From Clostridiales bacterium Firm_18 (GTDB lineage: Bacteria > Bacillota > Clostridia > Monoglobales > Firm-18), in assembly GCA_001604215.1 (NCBI GenBank), contig LVAX01000001.1, positions 1-37,489 of the forward strand: a DNA stretch of 37,489 bases, given 5' to 3'. The notes under the pieces are model-generated. The model saw nothing but the letters and a program-made list of their open reading frames with translations, had not been told where the DNA came from and searched no databases. A program made the translations under genes and the position numbers. Below, piece after piece: positions 36,391-37,489 of this stretch (position 1 is the first letter of the stretch; each line of letters opens with the position of its first letter).

Positions 36391-36501
36391 ATAAGCATCG
36401 CATTCATTAAAACAGTATGCAATATTCTTTAGAGTGTGATGTATTATACTTACTATCACATCCGAGATAGTGTAAAGTGAGATATGAAAAACAGCTTTAT
36501 G

Positions 36502-36522
36502 AAAAAATGAGCTTTATCGCTC
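36502..36522 (-). terminator. Weak terminator-like hairpin
   Basis: On the minus strand GAGC-GATAAA-GCTC is followed by ATTTTTT. The stem is only 4 bp, so it is a marginal call; it could end transcripts coming from the transposase. Confidence 0.2.
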
Positions 36523-36548
36523 CTTGAAAAGTGAAAAATCCTCGAAAG

Positions 36549-36674
36549 TTAGGTAGTGGATGTCGACCGCCACCCTTGACAGGGCAAAGCAAACAATGCT
36601 CTGAAGATATTGCCGACGGTGATGGAACTCAAAAACAGATAGTTGTAACCGTCGTATTCACAGCATTGTAGCAT
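36549..36674 (-). CDS. Possible 41-aa ORF in the IS flank
   Basis: ATG at 36674 to TAA at 36549 encodes a 41-residue peptide with Cys-Cys near the start and an aromatic, hydrophobic middle; the frame is open about 17 codons further upstream. There is no Shine-Dalgarno sequence, and the DNA is an inverted repeat, so coding is doubtful. Confidence 0.15.
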   Translation of the reverse strand: MLQCCEYDGYNYLFLSSITVGNIFRALFALPCQGWRSTSTT

Positions 36675-36698
36675 TGTTTTCTTCACCCAGTCAAGGGC
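36572..36698. repeat. Nested imperfect inverted repeat beside the transposase
   Basis: Outer arms 36572-36600 and 36670-36698 pair over about 29 bp with few mismatches (core AGCATTGTTT and CCCTTGAC). Inside, GACGGT (36615-36620) pairs with ACCGTC (36648-36653). A CCC-TTC-GGG mini-hairpin lies just outside. It could be a structured RNA, a transposase-binding end or a miniature element. Confidence 0.5.
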
Positions 36699-36768
36699 AA
36701 GTCCCTTCGGGCTGGCTAGTAAGTTGCCTCAGGCTCAAGAATCTAAAAACAGATAAAAGCTAAACCAT

Positions 36769-37489
36769 CTACTTTTTCTGCATATTTAGTATTGTCTGTT
36801 GACCAAGATAAATAAGCAACTGCCACTTAGCAGGCATGTTACCTGCATTAGTTAAAATGTCTAATTCATTTAGTGGTTTCCAGTAGTTATATGGATGAGG
36901 TCGAAGGAAATTATAATAAGCAACCCAAAGGGAAACGCCATAAAGAGCACCATTTTCGCTACCATAGCCGCAGGTGACACGGTAAGAGTATTTGAAGGTG
37001 CGGTTAAGTCGTTCTACTACTTGCTTCACCCAACGGAATTCAGAGGATACAGCATCATCATTGGTAAGACCGATGACTTGGGTAACATCAAAGTCCCATC
37101 CATTTACTAGTTTGCATTGCTGAGCAGCAAGAGGATAAGCACTATAGCCATCTGCAATAAACTTTAGAGCTTTATTGGGGAATTCCTTGAATTTTTTAAA
37201 AGCCATGCGCATGGCAAGAATACACGGACCTACGGCACGTGTATCAGAAACCTGATAACCCAAGATGGATTTTTTACAAGCATCCATGATGATCCAAACG
37301 TAATGCTTTAAGCCTTTTACCTTAATATAGGTTTCATCAGCAGCAAGAATGTTGGAAGGCTTATAGTCAAAAGTATCAGTAAAAGGCTTTATAACTGCAG
37401 CAGCAGTCATAGCATAGTTGGCTACCATTGTATGTGAGATGTTTATGCCGTGAACTTCTGCCAAAGCATGCGCAGTCTGCCTTGTAGAA
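36769..37489 (-). CDS. DDE transposase, 5'-truncated by the window edge (IS6/IS240-like)
   Basis: The frame remains open to the right edge, so the N-terminus is missing; about 240 residues are present and the stop TAA lies at 36769. The catalytic DDE triad is visible as ADETYIKVKG, FIADGYSAY and VERLNRTFKYSYR. A preceding helix-turn-helix-like stretch (RQTAHALAEVHGINISH) leads into it. The arrangement matches integrase-core transposases of the IS6/IS240 type, though the exact family is uncertain. It shares orientation with the sugar operon but is separated from it by the control region. The terminal inverted repeats of the element could not be delimited. Confidence 0.75.
   Translation of the reverse strand, partial: STRQTAHALAEVHGINISHTMVANYAMTAAAVIKPFTDTFDYKPSNILAADETYIKVKGLKHYVWIIMDACKKSILGYQVSDTRAVGPCILAMRMAFKKFKEFPNKALKFIADGYSAYPLAAQQCKLVNGWDFDVTQVIGLTNDDAVSSEFRWVKQVVERLNRTFKYSYRVTCGYGSENGALYGVSLWVAYYNFLRPHPYNYWKPLNELDILTNAGNMPAKWQLLIYLGQQTILNMQKK

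Larger units (their letters stand above)
36035..36768. other. Control region and IS flank, 734 bp without a convincing gene
   Basis: From left to right it holds the operon promoter, two tandem ~145-bp repeats, an outward-facing promoter, an A/T-rich stretch (36361-36540) with a small hairpin, and a nested inverted repeat (36572-36698) next to the transposase stop. No ORF on either strand is convincing apart from a 41-codon possibility at 36549-36674. Confidence 0.6.

Noticed and set aside
36769..37489. IS66-type transposase
   Set aside because: The integrase-core motifs (DETYIKVKG, DGYSAY, VERLNR) fit IS6/IS240-like enzymes better, and no TnpB/TnpC-like partner is seen.

Overview
The window is AT-rich with strong AGGAGG-type ribosome binding sites, S-layer-homology (SLH) modules, a LplA-type lipoprotein and LplB/YtcP-type permeases. 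This fits a Gram-positive Bacillota, most likely an uncultured Clostridia member from a gut or other polysaccharide-rich habitat. Every convincing gene lies on the minus strand, so the locus reads from right to left.

Layout in transcription order: (1) at the right edge, a 5'-truncated DDE transposase and its structured 3' flank (36.5-37.5 kb). (2) A 0.7-kb control region with two tandem copies of a ~145-bp unit, a good promoter facing the operon and a second good promoter facing the other way with no gene after it. (3) A three-gene carbohydrate ABC importer (two permeases, then a solute-binding lipoprotein; no ATPase present). (4) Two very large secreted proteins sharing a ~345-residue module: an 832-aa protein with two copies and a 2430-aa protein with a heparinase-II-like lyase domain and four copies. 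(5) A second heparinase-II-like lyase with CBM-like ends. (6) A LamG-like secreted protein and a 1455-aa SLH protein. (7) Intracellular enzymes: a 2-hydroxyacid dehydrogenase, a TIM-barrel sugar isomerase/epimerase, an EamA exporter, an M20 amidohydrolase and a serine hydrolase. (8) A metallophosphoesterase-SLH gene broken by two frameshifts. (9) A secreted polysaccharide deacetylase-like/DUF4886 protein. The left edge holds putative insertion-sequence ends and an SLH remnant.

Together this reads as a Gram-positive polysaccharide utilisation locus. The cell surface would carry lyases that cleave a uronic-acid polymer (glycosaminoglycan-like is suggested by the lyase family), the ABC importer would take up the oligosaccharides, and the dehydrogenase/isomerase pair could process a sugar-acid product. 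No unsaturated glucuronyl hydrolase, sulfatase, ABC ATPase or transcriptional regulator is visible, so the pathway is incomplete here. Short spacings and three ATGA stop/start overlaps support one long operon from about 36.08 kb leftwards.

The most novel element is the ~345-residue module present six times in two adjacent proteins, with a ~2.1-kb near-identical DNA duplication between them. Its function cannot be read from sequence; a carbohydrate-binding or cell-surface role is inference.
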